Assembly: GCA_963816785.1 (NCBI GenBank)
Contig: CAWFLL010000004.1
Location: 558,001 to 622,000 of the forward strand
Direction of reading: 5' to 3'
Length of the DNA: 64,000 nt
From: VRUE01 sp963816785
Lineage (GTDB): Bacteria; Actinomycetota; Thermoleophilia; Solirubrobacterales; 70-9
Numbering within the stretch: the stretch's first letter is position 1; the number at the start of each line of letters is the position of its first letter. The notes beneath the pieces were generated by a model. The model worked only from the letters and a program-made list of their open reading frames with translations, was not told the DNA's origin and made no database searches. Positions 1 through 8,505 of the stretch are shown here, piece by piece. A program made the position numbers and the translations under genes.

Positions 1-1269
1 CTGGATGTGCAGGTAGGAGTCGCTTTCCTCGAAGGCGGCGCCTGAGGGCAGCCTGGTCGGATAGAAGACGGGGAAGGCGCTGCTGACCTTGCGGGCCACC
101 GTCTTCGCCTCCAGCTCGCCGGCTTCGCCGGCGGCCACCAGCCCGTCGCTGCCCGGCGGCCTGGTCGTCAGCCGCGGCTTGCTCCTGGCCTTCTTCTTCC
201 TGTTCTTCCCTCCCGACTTCTTCGCCTCTCCCCCGCCGTCGCCCGAACCCCTGTCGGCCTCGTCGAGGGAGCCGCGCGGGCCGCCGCTCGCTTCGCTGCC
301 GAGGAACTTGTCGACCGCCCCTTCGATCATTTCGGGCGAGGAGTAGACGAAGCTCGGCCCGAGTTCCGCCGGGAAGTTGACCTCGTTGATCGTCGAGTTG
401 CGGGAGGCGACGAACAGTTTCAGGACCTGCAGCATCGTCTCCGCGTCACTGATGTCCGAGGTCGTGTATTCGGTGAAGATGTCGACCAGCTCGCCGCGGT
501 CGAAGAACAGGTCGGCGACCGGCACCCGCTGGCGGGCGGCGCTGAGGAAGTCCTGTTGGCGGGCGGCGCGAACCAGGTCGGTGTCGGTGTGCCGGTAGCG
601 CACGTACTCGAGCGCCCGCTTCCCGCACATCAGCTGGTACCCCGGCTTCACGTTGATCTCCGAATACTGTTCCGATGGCGGCACCCCTTCGTTGGAGTGG
701 TAGTAGCGCCGGTCGACGTCGACGTAGACGCAGCCGATCGCGTAGACCGCGCGGACGAAGCCGAGGAAGTCGACGTTGACGATGTGGTTGATCCTCAGCC
801 CGGTCAATTCCTTGACGACCTGGAGGGCCAGTTTGGGCCCGCCGTAGGCGTACGCGGAGGAGAACTTGTCGACCCCGACACCCGGGATTTCGACCTTCAG
901 GTCACGCGGGATCGACATCAGCGCGATCACGTTCAGATCGGGGTCGAGCCGGAGCAGGATCGTCGTGTCGGAGCGGCCGGGATCGCCGGGTTCGCTTGCC
1001 CGTTTGTCCGAGCCGAGGATGAGGATGTTCTCCGGTTCGCCCCCGTCGACCGAGGACAGGTACCGCTCAAGTTTGCTGTAGCGGTTGTTGTGGGAGAGGG
1101 CTTCGGCGATGCTGTTGGCGTAGATCAGCCCGCTTGCCGCCGTCGCCGCCGCGACGGCGAGGATGATCACGAACGAGGCGAGGGTGAACCGCCACCAGTA
1201 GCGCATCGGCTTCGGCGGCGGTTGGAAGTCGCCCGAGGGCGGCGGCTTCTTGAACGGCTCCTCAATCAT
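1..1269 (-). CDS. LytR-CpsA-Psr (LCP) family cell-wall glycopolymer ligase, partial
   Basis: LCP proteins are membrane-anchored enzymes that transfer undecaprenyl/decaprenyl-linked glycopolymers to peptidoglycan on the outer face of the membrane. The frame has a short proline-rich cytosolic N-terminus, one membrane segment at about residues 24-47 (FTLASFVIILAVAAATAASG), then the LCP core: NILILGSDKR, GRSDTTILLRLDP, MSIPRDLKV and GYQLMCGKRALEYVRYRH. A Lys/Gly/Ser-rich linker (about residues 325-375) leads to a second extracytoplasmic segment that runs off the window edge. 423 codons are visible without a stop. The ATG lies inside the end of the M20 gene (8-base overlap), suggesting translational coupling. 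Family call is strong; the acceptor polymer is unknown. Confidence 0.9.
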   Translation of the reverse strand, partial: MIEEPFKKPPPSGDFQPPPKPMRYWWRFTLASFVIILAVAAATAASGLIYANSIAEALSHNNRYSKLERYLSSVDGGEPENILILGSDKRASEPGDPGRSDTTILLRLDPDLNVIALMSIPRDLKVEIPGVGVDKFSSAYAYGGPKLALQVVKELTGLRINHIVNVDFLGFVRAVYAIGCVYVDVDRRYYHSNEGVPPSEQYSEINVKPGYQLMCGKRALEYVRYRHTDTDLVRAARQQDFLSAARQRVPVADLFFDRGELVDIFTEYTTSDISDAETMLQVLKLFVASRNSTINEVNFPAELGPSFVYSSPEMIEGAVDKFLGSEASGGPRGSLDEADRGSGDGGGEAKKSGGKNRKKKARSKPRLTTRPPGSDGLVAAGEAGELEAKTVARKVSSAFPVFYPTRLPSGAAFEESDSYLHIQ

Positions 1270-2353
1270 CGCCAAGGCTGTCGGGCAGCGCTCTCAGGAA
1301 TGAGTCGAGCGTCTGCCGGTAGGTCAGCAGCGAGGAGACCGAGACCCACTCCCCGGGCCCGTGGTGCCCGTCGCCCACCGGGCCGAACTCGACCGCCGGG
1401 ACCCCGACCCGCAGGAAGGAGACGGCATCGGACGCGCCGTCCCGTCCGACGCTCATCGGCTCGCCCTCGTGGTGAGCGGACGCGGCATCGCGGAGCGCCC
1501 GCACATAGGGCAGGTCGCGGTCGACCACCGCCGGCGGCCGGGTGAACAGCTGGATCACCTCGGCGTCGGGCAGCCCCCGCACCTGGTCGAGGATGACGGT
1601 GGGATCCTGATCTGGCAGGTAGCGGATGTCGACGTCGATCGCGCATCGGTCTGGCACCTTGTTGAGCGCGTCGCCGCCCAGGATCCGGCCCAGGTTGATC
1701 GAAGGGCGGTCGAACAGCTCCGAGCTGTGCCGGGCAAACGGTAGCGACTCGATGCTGCGGAAAACATCGACCGCCCTCAACACGGCGTTGTCGCCCAGCC
1801 ATGGCGTTGCACCGTGCGCGGCGATCCCCGCGACCTCGATTCGCAGCGCGAGCACCCCCTTCGCCTCGACCCCGATCTGAAGGTCGGTGGGCTCGCCGGT
1901 GATCGCGAAATCGCCGGTGAAGCCGCCGTCGACGAGCCGATCGCTGCCGCGTTCGGCCTCCTCCTCGGACTCCTCGTCGCCGACGATGCCGAGGCGGACC
2001 CTGACCTGGTCCTGATCGCGCATCGCCGCGGTCGTCACGAGCATCGCCGCCAGCGCCCCCTTCATGTCATAGGAGCCGCGCCCGTAGAGGCGGTCGCCGT
2101 CGACCCGCGGATCGAACTGCCCGGGCTTGCCCGGGACGACGTCGAGGTGGCCGTGCAGCACCACCGTCGGGGCTCCGGCGGGGCCCACCTCCGCCTGCAG
2201 CACCGGCAGGCCCCGGACCTCCTCATGCGAGGCTTCGATTCCCCGCGCCTCGAGCCAGCCCTTGACGAATCCGGCGGCTTCCAGCACCGCCTCGGCCTCG
2301 GACGTGTCGTAGCCGATCAGCCGCTTGGCGAGGACCACCAGCTCCTCGCTCAT
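1262..2353 (-). CDS. M20 family metallopeptidase (ArgE/DapE/acetylornithine deacetylase-like)
   Basis: A 363-residue zinc-dependent amidohydrolase/peptidase of the M20 family. Motifs in order: metal-binding HGHLDVVPG near residue 70, YGRGSYDMKGALAAML with the bridging Asp, VGDEESEEE with the catalytic Glu, a GEPTDLQIGVEAKG segment before the lid domain, and a C-terminal metal His in HHGPGEW. I chose the ATG giving MSEELVVLAKRLIGYDTS; a longer frame upstream is low-complexity Arg/Pro and overlaps the small upstream ORF. Substrate cannot be told from sequence: deacylase of amino-acid derivatives or a dipeptidase are both possible. It overlaps the LCP gene by 8 bases and the upstream ORF by 4 bases. 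Confidence 0.88.
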   Translation of the reverse strand: MSEELVVLAKRLIGYDTSEAEAVLEAAGFVKGWLEARGIEASHEEVRGLPVLQAEVGPAGAPTVVLHGHLDVVPGKPGQFDPRVDGDRLYGRGSYDMKGALAAMLVTTAAMRDQDQVRVRLGIVGDEESEEEAERGSDRLVDGGFTGDFAITGEPTDLQIGVEAKGVLALRIEVAGIAAHGATPWLGDNAVLRAVDVFRSIESLPFARHSSELFDRPSINLGRILGGDALNKVPDRCAIDVDIRYLPDQDPTVILDQVRGLPDAEVIQLFTRPPAVVDRDLPYVRALRDAASAHHEGEPMSVGRDGASDAVSFLRVGVPAVEFGPVGDGHHGPGEWVSVSSLLTYRQTLDSFLRALPDSLGDD

Positions 2354-2610
2354 GCTCGCACCGCTTCCAGGGCAAGGAAGGTCCGGACCTCTCCCTTCAC
2401 GCGGATCACTGCCGCCGCAGCATGGACGGCGGGGCCAGAGGTCCTGCGGCCGCGGGCGAGGGCGAGGGGTGCCGATGCCCCGAGGCGGAAATGTCCGCGA
2501 AGCGCGCGACATGCAATCTCATGTCTGCGCGGCCGTAGGCCGCGCTCCTCATCCGCGCCGAGCGAAGCGAGGTGCGTCAATTTCCGCGGAGGGGTATCGG
2601 CTCCCCTCAT
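2350..2610 (-). CDS. Small coupled ORF of unknown function (86 aa), doubtful
   Basis: This ORF fills the gap between atpC and the M20 gene exactly. Its ATG overlaps the atpC stop (ATGA) and its TGA overlaps the M20 start (ATGA), the arrangement expected of a translated operon member. Against this, the product is Arg/Ala-rich, has no recognisable domain, and its middle is encoded by hairpin-forming DNA (perfect stem at 2527-2545 plus a GCTTCGCTCGGCGCG stretch resembling repeats elsewhere in the window). It may be a small gene invaded by repeat DNA or an accidental frame in GC-rich sequence. Confidence 0.35.
   Translation of the reverse strand: MRGADTPPRKLTHLASLGADEERGLRPRRHEIACRALRGHFRLGASAPLALARGRRTSGPAVHAAAAVIRVKGEVRTFLALEAVRA
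2527..2545. repeat. Perfect hairpin GCGCGGCC-GTA-GGCCGCGC
   Basis: An 8-bp perfect stem with a 3-base loop lies between atpC and the M20 gene. No T-run follows on either strand, so it does not look like a Rho-independent terminator. It may act as an RNA stabiliser or processing point at the end of the atp operon, or be part of a REP-like element. Confidence 0.6.
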
Positions 2611-3020
2611 CCCTGCGCCAGAGTGAGGAACGCCTCCGCCCGGTCGCGGTCTTTCTCCGCCCGGCCCCTGGCCGCGCTTCCTTCCTCGGACTCACCAAGG
2701 CGGCGCTCGGCATCGGAGAGCTGCTCTTTCAGCAGAGCGGCATCGAGGTCCTCGGGGGCGATCGCCTCCTCGACCAGCAGCCTCGCGTGATTGCCGAACA
2801 CCTGCAGCCAGCCGTGGGCCTGGGCGTAGCGCTTGGTCTCGGCCTCGGACAGATGCAGGCGAAGCTCGGCCGGCCGCAGGGCGGCCAGCAGCGGCGCGTG
2901 GTTGGCGAGGATCCCGATCTCACCGACCGCGGTGCGGGTCGAGACCTGGCGGACCTCGCCGCTGAAGACCTCCCCCTCCGGGGTGAGGACCTCGACCTCG
3001 AACATGTTCTCGCCCGCCAA
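2607..3020 (-). CDS. atpC: ATP synthase F1 epsilon subunit
   Basis: Central-stalk subunit that couples rotation to catalysis and inhibits ATP hydrolysis. The 137-residue product has the N-terminal beta-sandwich (FEVEVLTPEGEVFSGEV, GEIGILANHAPLLAALRP) and a helical, charged C-terminus. The TTG at 3020 is preceded by AAGGAG at correct spacing, whereas the internal ATG at 3005 has none, so TTG is preferred. Last gene of the canonical atp operon, 10 bases after atpD. Confidence 0.95.
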   Translation of the reverse strand: MAGENMFEVEVLTPEGEVFSGEVRQVSTRTAVGEIGILANHAPLLAALRPAELRLHLSEAETKRYAQAHGWLQVFGNHARLLVEEAIAPEDLDAALLKEQLSDAERRLGESEEGSAARGRAEKDRDRAEAFLTLAQG

Positions 3021-3030
3021 GCCGCGCTCC

Positions 3031-4458
3031 TTATGCGGCCTTCGCCGTCTCGGAGTCGGCGGTCACCTGGTCGATTCCGCCCTTCATGTAGAAGGCGCCC
3101 TCGGGCAGGTCGTCGTGCTCGCCGTCGAGGACCTCGCGGAACCCGCGGACCGTGTCGGCGATCGGCACGTACTCGCCGCTGCGGCCGGTGAACTGCTCGG
3201 CGACGAAGAACGGTTGCGAGAGGAAGCGCTCGATCTTGCGCGCCCGCGAGACCGTCTGCTTGTCCTCGTCGGAGAGCTCGTCGATGCCGAGGATCGCGAT
3301 GATGTCCTGCAGCTCCTTGTAGCGCTGCAGGACCTCCTGGACCTCGGTCGCGGTGCGGTAGTGCTCTTCGCCGACCACGTCCGGCTTGAGGATCGTCGAG
3401 GTCGAGTCAAGCGGGTCGACCGCCGGGTAGATCCCCTTCTCGGAGATCGCCCGCGACAGCGTCGTGGTCGCGTTGAGGTGGGCGAACACCGAGGCCGGCG
3501 CCGGATCGGTGAGGTCGTCGGCGGGGACGTAGATCGCCTGCACCGAGGTGACCGAGCCGCGCTGGGTCGACGTGATCCGCTCCTGCAATTCGCCCATCTC
3601 GGTCTCGAGGGTCGGCTGGTAGCCGACGGCGGACGGCATCCGCCCCAGCAGGGCGGAGACCTCCGACCCGGCCTGGACGAAGCGGAAGATGTTGTCGATG
3701 AAGAGCAGCACGTCCTGGCCGCCCTGCTCGCGGAAGTATTCCGCCATCGTCAGCCCCGACAGGGCAACCCGCAGGCGGGCGCCCGGCGGCTCGTTCATCT
3801 GGCCGAAGACGAGCATCGTCTTTTCGATGACGCCCGACTCTTTCATCTCGAGCCAGAGGTCGTTTCCCTCGCGCGAGCGCTCGCCGACGCCGCAGAACGC
3901 GGAGAGGCCTTCGTGCTCTTCGCCGATGTTGCGGATCAGCTCCTGGATCAGCACCGTCTTGCCGACCCCGGCGCCGCCGAACAGCCCGACCTTGCCGCCC
4001 TTCGCATAGGGGGCGAGCAGGTCGATCACCTTGATCCCGGTCTCGAGGATCTCCTGGGTCGGCGTCAGCTCGTCGACGCTCGGCGCCGGACGGTGGATCG
4101 GCCAGCGCTCCTCGGTCTCGACCGGCTCGCCGAGGTCGATCGGCTCGCCGAGCAGGTTGAAGATCCGGCCCAGGGTCGCGTCGCCGACCGGAACCGTGAT
4201 CGGGCCGCCGGTATCGACCACCTTGTCACCGCGCCGGAGGCCGTCGGTGGCGTCCATCGCCACGGTCCGCACCCGGTCGTCACCGAGGTGCTGCTGAACC
4301 TCGCAGACCAGCTCGGTCGCGTCGCTCTCGCCGTCGCCGGCCATCTCGATCGTGACCGCCGAGTAGATCTCCGGCAGCTTCTCCGGGAAGACGGCGTCGA
4401 CGACGACGCCGGTCACCTCCTCGACCCGTCCCACGTTGCTTCCGTTGTTCTCAGTCAT
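3031..4458 (-). CDS. atpD: ATP synthase F1 beta subunit (catalytic)
   Basis: Catalytic nucleotide-binding subunit of F1. 475 residues, a normal length. Walker A is GGAGVGKTVL, followed by the catalytic Glu in GVGERSREGNDL, Walker B VLLFIDNIFRF and the conserved YVPADDLTDPAPA segment. The ATG at 4458 is chosen because AAGGA lies just upstream; the longer frame opens with a TTG lacking a ribosome site. Sits between atpG and atpC in the standard order. Confidence 0.98.
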   Translation of the reverse strand: MTENNGSNVGRVEEVTGVVVDAVFPEKLPEIYSAVTIEMAGDGESDATELVCEVQQHLGDDRVRTVAMDATDGLRRGDKVVDTGGPITVPVGDATLGRIFNLLGEPIDLGEPVETEERWPIHRPAPSVDELTPTQEILETGIKVIDLLAPYAKGGKVGLFGGAGVGKTVLIQELIRNIGEEHEGLSAFCGVGERSREGNDLWLEMKESGVIEKTMLVFGQMNEPPGARLRVALSGLTMAEYFREQGGQDVLLFIDNIFRFVQAGSEVSALLGRMPSAVGYQPTLETEMGELQERITSTQRGSVTSVQAIYVPADDLTDPAPASVFAHLNATTTLSRAISEKGIYPAVDPLDSTSTILKPDVVGEEHYRTATEVQEVLQRYKELQDIIAILGIDELSDEDKQTVSRARKIERFLSQPFFVAEQFTGRSGEYVPIADTVRGFREVLDGEHDDLPEGAFYMKGGIDQVTADSETAKAA

Positions 4459-4494
4459 TGGTTCCTTTTCTCCGTTAAACAAATTGTCGCGCTC

Positions 4495-5415
4495 CTAGCC
4501 GAGCGCCTCGGCGCCGCCGACGACCTCGAGGATCTCCTGCGTGATCTCTGCCTGCCTCGCCCGGTTCATCTCCAGGGTCAGGTCGTCCATCATCGTCTCG
4601 GCGTTCTCGGCGGCGTTCCGCATCGCGGTCATCCGCGCCCCCAGCTCGGAGGCGGCGGACTCCAGCAGCGCCCGGTAGACGGAGATGTTCACGTACTCCG
4701 GGATCAGTTTCCCGAGCAGCTCTTCGGGCTCGGGCTCGTACTCCCAGAGGGCACGGCTGTGCGCCTTCTCGATCTCGGTCTCCTCGGCGTCCGCTTCCTC
4801 GTCCTCGACGCCCTCGCCGAGGACCTCCGCCTGTTGCAGCGGCAACAGGGTCTGCCGCCAGACGTGCTGGGTCAGCGGCGAGACGTAGCGGTTGTAGACC
4901 AGCTCGACCCGGTCCAGCTCCTCGTCGACGTAGCCGGCGGTCAGCTCTTCGCCGATCTCGCGAGCGTTGGCGAAGGCCGGTCGGTCGGTGAAGCCGACGT
5001 AGGAGGACCGGAGCTCCTGTTTGCGGAAGGTGAGGGCGGAGACGCCCTTGCGCCCGACGGCCGAGTAGGAGCCCTCCACCCCTTGCTCGCGCAGCTCGGC
5101 CCCGAGCCGCATCCCGTCGCGGATGATGTTGGTGTTGAAGGCGCCGGCGAGGCCGCGGTCGCCGGTGATCAGGACGACCCCGACCCGCCTCACCTCCTCG
5201 CGCTCGACGAGGACCGGGACGCGGGGGACCCCGCCCGCCTGCTCGGCGGCGCGGCGGGTCAGCTTGCGCATGCCCTGCGCGTAGGGGCGCAGGTTCTCGA
5301 TCCGCTGCTCGGCGCGGCGCAGCCGCGCCGCCGCCACCATCTCCATCGCCCGCGTGATCTTGTTGATGTTTTTGATCGACGCGATGCGGTTCTTGACGTC
5401 CTTCTGGGAGGCCAT
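4495..5415 (-). CDS. atpG: ATP synthase F1 gamma subunit (rotor shaft)
   Basis: Forms the rotating coiled-coil shaft inside the alpha3beta3 hexamer. 306 residues starting MASQKDVKNRIASIKNINKI with the typical amphipathic N-terminal helix (ITRAMEMVAAARLRR). The TGDRGLAGAFN segment and a C-terminal helix (RMTAMRNAAENAETMMDDL) that closes the coiled coil are both present. About 30 acidic residues (VLGEGVEDEEADAEETEIEK) are inserted before the C-terminal helix, which recalls the gamma-loop insertions of actinobacterial enzymes. Starts 10 bases after atpA. Confidence 0.97.
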   Translation of the reverse strand: MASQKDVKNRIASIKNINKITRAMEMVAAARLRRAEQRIENLRPYAQGMRKLTRRAAEQAGGVPRVPVLVEREEVRRVGVVLITGDRGLAGAFNTNIIRDGMRLGAELREQGVEGSYSAVGRKGVSALTFRKQELRSSYVGFTDRPAFANAREIGEELTAGYVDEELDRVELVYNRYVSPLTQHVWRQTLLPLQQAEVLGEGVEDEEADAEETEIEKAHSRALWEYEPEPEELLGKLIPEYVNISVYRALLESAASELGARMTAMRNAAENAETMMDDLTLEMNRARQAEITQEILEVVGGAEALG

Positions 5416-5425
5416 CGGTTCTGAC

Positions 5426-7066
5426 CTAGGCCGGAGCCGTCTCCTTCTCAGACTCGGACTCGGCCTCCTCGGTGCGGCTCGACTTGCTGCGCTCCTCCGC
5501 GGACATGATCCGGTCGGACTCGCCAGCCTCGAGGGGATCGCCGTGCTCGTCGAAGTCGGGGCCGAAGTCGTCGACGAACTCACGGATCGCTCCCGCCAGC
5601 TCCTCCTCGTCGGCCTCCTCGAGCTTGCCGCTGGTCTCGATTCGGTCGAGCAGGTCGGCCTTCTCGGCGCGGAGGCGGATCCGCAGGTCGCTGAGGAACT
5701 CGCCCACCCGCTCGGTCTTGATCCGGTCAAGAAAGCCGCCGGTGCCGGAGAAGATCGCGGCGACCTGGTCGGCGACCTCGAGCGGCTCGCGCTCTTTCTG
5801 CTTCAGCATCTCGACCAGCCGTTCGCCCCGGTTCAGCGTTTTCTGGGTCTCGGGGTCGAGCTCGGAGCCGAACTGCGCGAACGCCTCCAGGTCGCGGTAC
5901 TGGGAGAGGTCGAGCCGCAGTTTGCCGGCGACCTTCTTCATCGCCTTGGTCTGGGCGTTGCCGCCGACCCGGGAGACCGAGATCCCGACGTTGATCGCCG
6001 GCCGCACCCCCGAGTAGAAGAGGTCGGACTCGAGGAAGATCTGGCCGTCGGTGATCGAGATCACGTTGGTCGGGATGTAGGCGGAGACGTCCCCGGCCTG
6101 GGTCTCGATGATCGGCAGAGCCGTCAGCGAGCCGCCGCCGAGGTCGTCGTTCAGCTTCACCGCCCGCTCGAGCAGCCGGGAGTGGAGGTAGAAGACGTCG
6201 CCCGGGTAGGCCTCGCGGCCGGGCGGGCGCCGCAGCAGCAGCGACATCTGGCGGTAGGCGTAGGCGTGCTTGGTGAGGTCGTCGTAGACGCAGAGGGCGG
6301 CCTTGCCGTTGTAGAGGAAGTGCTCGCCCATCGCGCAGCCCGCGTAGGGGGCGATGAACTTGATCGGCGCCGCCTCGTCGGCGGGCGCGGCGACGATGAT
6401 CGTGTTCTCCATCGCGCCGTTCTCCTCCAGCACCTCCTTCAGCTGGACGACGGTCGACATCCGCTGACCGATCGCCACGTAGATGCAGATCAGGTCCTTG
6501 TCGCGGTTGTTGATGATCGTGTCGATCGCGATCGCCGTCTTGCCGGTCTGGCGGTCGCCGATGATCAGCTCTCGCTGCCCGCGGCCGATCGGGATCATCC
6601 CGTCGATCGCCATCAGGCCGGTCTGCACCGGCTCGCTGACCGGCTGGCGCTGGACCACGCCGGGGGCTTTGAACTCGGCCGGGCGGGTCTGATCGGTGGC
6701 GATGTCGCCCTTGTCGTCGAGCGGCCGGCCGAGCGGGTCGACGAGGCGTCCAAGCAGCTCCTCCCCGACCGGAATCCGCAGCAGCTGGCCGGTGCGCTTG
6801 ACGGTGTCGCCCTCGACGACCTTGTCCCACTCGCCGAACAGGACCGAGCCGACGTTGTCCTCCTCGAGGTTGAGGGCGAGGCCGGTGACACCGTGAGGCA
6901 GCTCGAGCATCTCCAGCGCCATGCAGTTGTCGAGGCCGTGGATGCGGGCGATGCCGTCGGCCACTGAGAGGACCGTCCCGACCTCCGAGAGGTCGGCGGA
7001 CTCCGTGTCCAACCCCTCGATCCGCTCTCGAAGGATGCTTGCGATCTCGTCGGGCTTGATTTCCAT
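5426..7066 (-). CDS. atpA: ATP synthase F1 alpha subunit
   Basis: Non-catalytic nucleotide-binding subunit. 546 residues, with Walker A GDRQTGKTAIAIDTI, the visible GQRMSTVVQL loop and the hallmark PAINVGISVSRVGG. Compared with the usual length of about 505-510, the protein has an extra C-terminal tail of about 35-40 residues rich in Glu/Ser/Lys (from about residue 505). Actinobacterial alpha subunits often carry such tails; in mycobacteria the tail suppresses ATP hydrolysis. Ribosome site TAAGGAGG overlaps the atpH stop codon. Confidence 0.97.
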   Translation of the reverse strand: MEIKPDEIASILRERIEGLDTESADLSEVGTVLSVADGIARIHGLDNCMALEMLELPHGVTGLALNLEEDNVGSVLFGEWDKVVEGDTVKRTGQLLRIPVGEELLGRLVDPLGRPLDDKGDIATDQTRPAEFKAPGVVQRQPVSEPVQTGLMAIDGMIPIGRGQRELIIGDRQTGKTAIAIDTIINNRDKDLICIYVAIGQRMSTVVQLKEVLEENGAMENTIIVAAPADEAAPIKFIAPYAGCAMGEHFLYNGKAALCVYDDLTKHAYAYRQMSLLLRRPPGREAYPGDVFYLHSRLLERAVKLNDDLGGGSLTALPIIETQAGDVSAYIPTNVISITDGQIFLESDLFYSGVRPAINVGISVSRVGGNAQTKAMKKVAGKLRLDLSQYRDLEAFAQFGSELDPETQKTLNRGERLVEMLKQKEREPLEVADQVAAIFSGTGGFLDRIKTERVGEFLSDLRIRLRAEKADLLDRIETSGKLEEADEEELAGAIREFVDDFGPDFDEHGDPLEAGESDRIMSAEERSKSSRTEEAESESEKETAPA

Positions 7067-7084
7067 TCGGTGCTCTATGCCTCC

Positions 7085-7618
7085 TTACGCCGCACTGGCG
7101 ACGCTCTTTCGAAGTTTCTCCAAGCGACTGCGGATGCTCGCGTCAAGGACCATGTTGCCGACTTGGAGCACGATGCCGCCGAGGATCTCCTCGTCGACCC
7201 GGCTCGCCAGCTCGACCTTGCGCCCGACCTGGCGTTCGATCTCTTCGCCGACCTTGGCCACCACGGCGGGGTCCAACTCGACCGCGCTGGTGACGGTGAC
7301 GTCGATCCGCTTGTTCTCCTCTTTCCACAGCTCCTCGAAATGGCGGCGGATGCGGAACACCTCCGGCACCCGATGCTTCTCGATCAGCAGCTCGAGGAAG
7401 TTGACGAACTCGGGGTCGGCGTCGACGATCGCCCGGCGCGCGCCCGCGGCCTTCTCGGCCGAGGAGAAGTAGGGGCTGAAGAAGAAGACCTGGAGTTCGC
7501 GGTCGCGGCCGAGGGCGTCGGCGAACTGGCCGAGCTCCTCGCGGATCTCGTCCAGCCTGCCGTGCTCCTTGGCGACGTCGAACAACGCCTCCGCGTATAC
7601 GCGGCCGGCCTCCTCCAT
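7085..7618 (-). CDS. atpH: ATP synthase delta subunit (OSCP-type stator)
   Basis: Links the peripheral stalk to the top of F1. 177 residues from the ATG giving MEEAGRVYAEALFDVAKEHG; the ATG overlaps the atpF stop (ATGA). Contains the delta/OSCP N-terminal helical bundle and the C-terminal RIDVTVTSAVELDP ... GGIVLQVGNMVLDASIRSRL signature. A separate free-standing delta, not fused to a b-subunit as in mycobacteria, which is a useful difference from that lineage. Confidence 0.95.
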   Translation of the reverse strand: MEEAGRVYAEALFDVAKEHGRLDEIREELGQFADALGRDRELQVFFFSPYFSSAEKAAGARRAIVDADPEFVNFLELLIEKHRVPEVFRIRRHFEELWKEENKRIDVTVTSAVELDPAVVAKVGEEIERQVGRKVELASRVDEEILGGIVLQVGNMVLDASIRSRLEKLRKSVASAA

Positions 7619-8211
7619 CAGCGCTCCTCCGCTGCCGAGAGCGCCGTGAAGTCGACCTCGCTGAGGGCCTCCTCGACCAGGCGCCGCTGATCCTCGGCGT
7701 TGAGGCTCTTGCGGGTCACCTTCTCGGTTGCCAGCACGGTCAGGTCGGCGACCTCCTTGCGGATCTGATCGAGGGAGCGGCGCGTCTCCGCTTCGATGTC
7801 GCGGGTCGCGGCGGTGACCAGCTCCTCGCGTTTCTCCTTGCCCGCCGCGGTCGCCTCCGCTTCGGCGGTCTCGGCGGCCTTGCGGGCGCGGGCCATGATG
7901 TCGTCGGCCTGCTCGCGCGCCTCGGCGAGGCGGGCGCGGTACTCCTCGAGCAGCTCGTCGGACTCCCGGCGCTGCCTTTCCGCAGCCTCGATCGACTCGG
8001 CGATCACCTTGGCGCGCTTGTCGAGCGCTTCCTGGATTTTCGGGAAGGCGAGCTTGCTCAGCACCCACATCGTGAAGAGGAAGAGGACCAACGTCCAGAT
8101 CATCAGGCCGAGGCCTGGCGAGACCAGGAAGCTGCCGCCTTCGTCTTCCCCGTGCGCCGCCTCGGCGGCGAGGGCGAGGAAGCCCGTTATTTCGCCAACG
8201 ATCAGGTCCAC
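7618..8211 (-). CDS. atpF: ATP synthase Fo subunit b
   Basis: Peripheral-stalk subunit. 197 residues with GTG start. It has a longer than usual N-terminal lead (about 30 residues), then one membrane helix (GLGLMIWTLVLFLFTMWVLS), then a long charged coiled coil (about residues 60-170). Overlaps atpH by four bases. Confidence 0.95.
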   Translation of the reverse strand: MDLIVGEITGFLALAAEAAHGEDEGGSFLVSPGLGLMIWTLVLFLFTMWVLSKLAFPKIQEALDKRAKVIAESIEAAERQRRESDELLEEYRARLAEAREQADDIMARARKAAETAEAEATAAGKEKREELVTAATRDIEAETRRSLDQIRKEVADLTVLATEKVTRKSLNAEDQRRLVEEALSEVDFTALSAAEER

Positions 8212-8220
8212 TTTCGCGGC

Positions 8221-8487
8221 CTAGAGGAAGAAGGCGATGAGGCCGAAGATGAAGGTGTAGAAGGCGACCGCCTCGGTCAGCGCGAAGCCGAGCCAGCGGA
8301 TGCTCTGGAGCTCGTCTTTCATCTCCGGCTGGCGGGCGACCGACTCGATCTCCTTGCCGAAGATGAAGCCGATGCCGATTCCGGCGCCGATCGAGCCGAG
8401 CCCGGCGCCGACGCCGAGCGCGATCGCCTTGCCTGCCGATTCGATCCCTTCGTCTGAGATCGCGGCGGCAATTGGGGACAGATCCAT
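8221..8487 (-). CDS. atpE: ATP synthase Fo subunit c (rotor ring)
   Basis: Proteolipid that forms the rotating ion ring. 88 residues with two membrane helices: a glycine-rich first helix (GVGAGLGSIGAGIGIGFIFG) and a second helix carrying the ion-binding Glu72 in FALTEAVAFYTF. The polar loop has ARQPEMKDEL. No sodium-site signature stands out, so proton coupling is the likelier reading. ATG start with AGGAGAGCTGTTC upstream. Confidence 0.97.
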   Translation of the reverse strand: MDLSPIAAAISDEGIESAGKAIALGVGAGLGSIGAGIGIGFIFGKEIESVARQPEMKDELQSIRWLGFALTEAVAFYTFIFGLIAFFL

Positions 8488-8505
8488 TGAACAGCTCTCC
8501 TTTTT

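Noticed and set aside
2833..5424. Long plus-strand open frame opposite atpD/atpG
   Set aside because: Antisense shadow in GC-rich DNA; the minus-strand proteins are textbook ATP synthase subunits. The same holds for plus-strand frames at 5354-6967, 8509-9501, 9928-11229, 18519-20990, 24005-26092 and 55977-59696.
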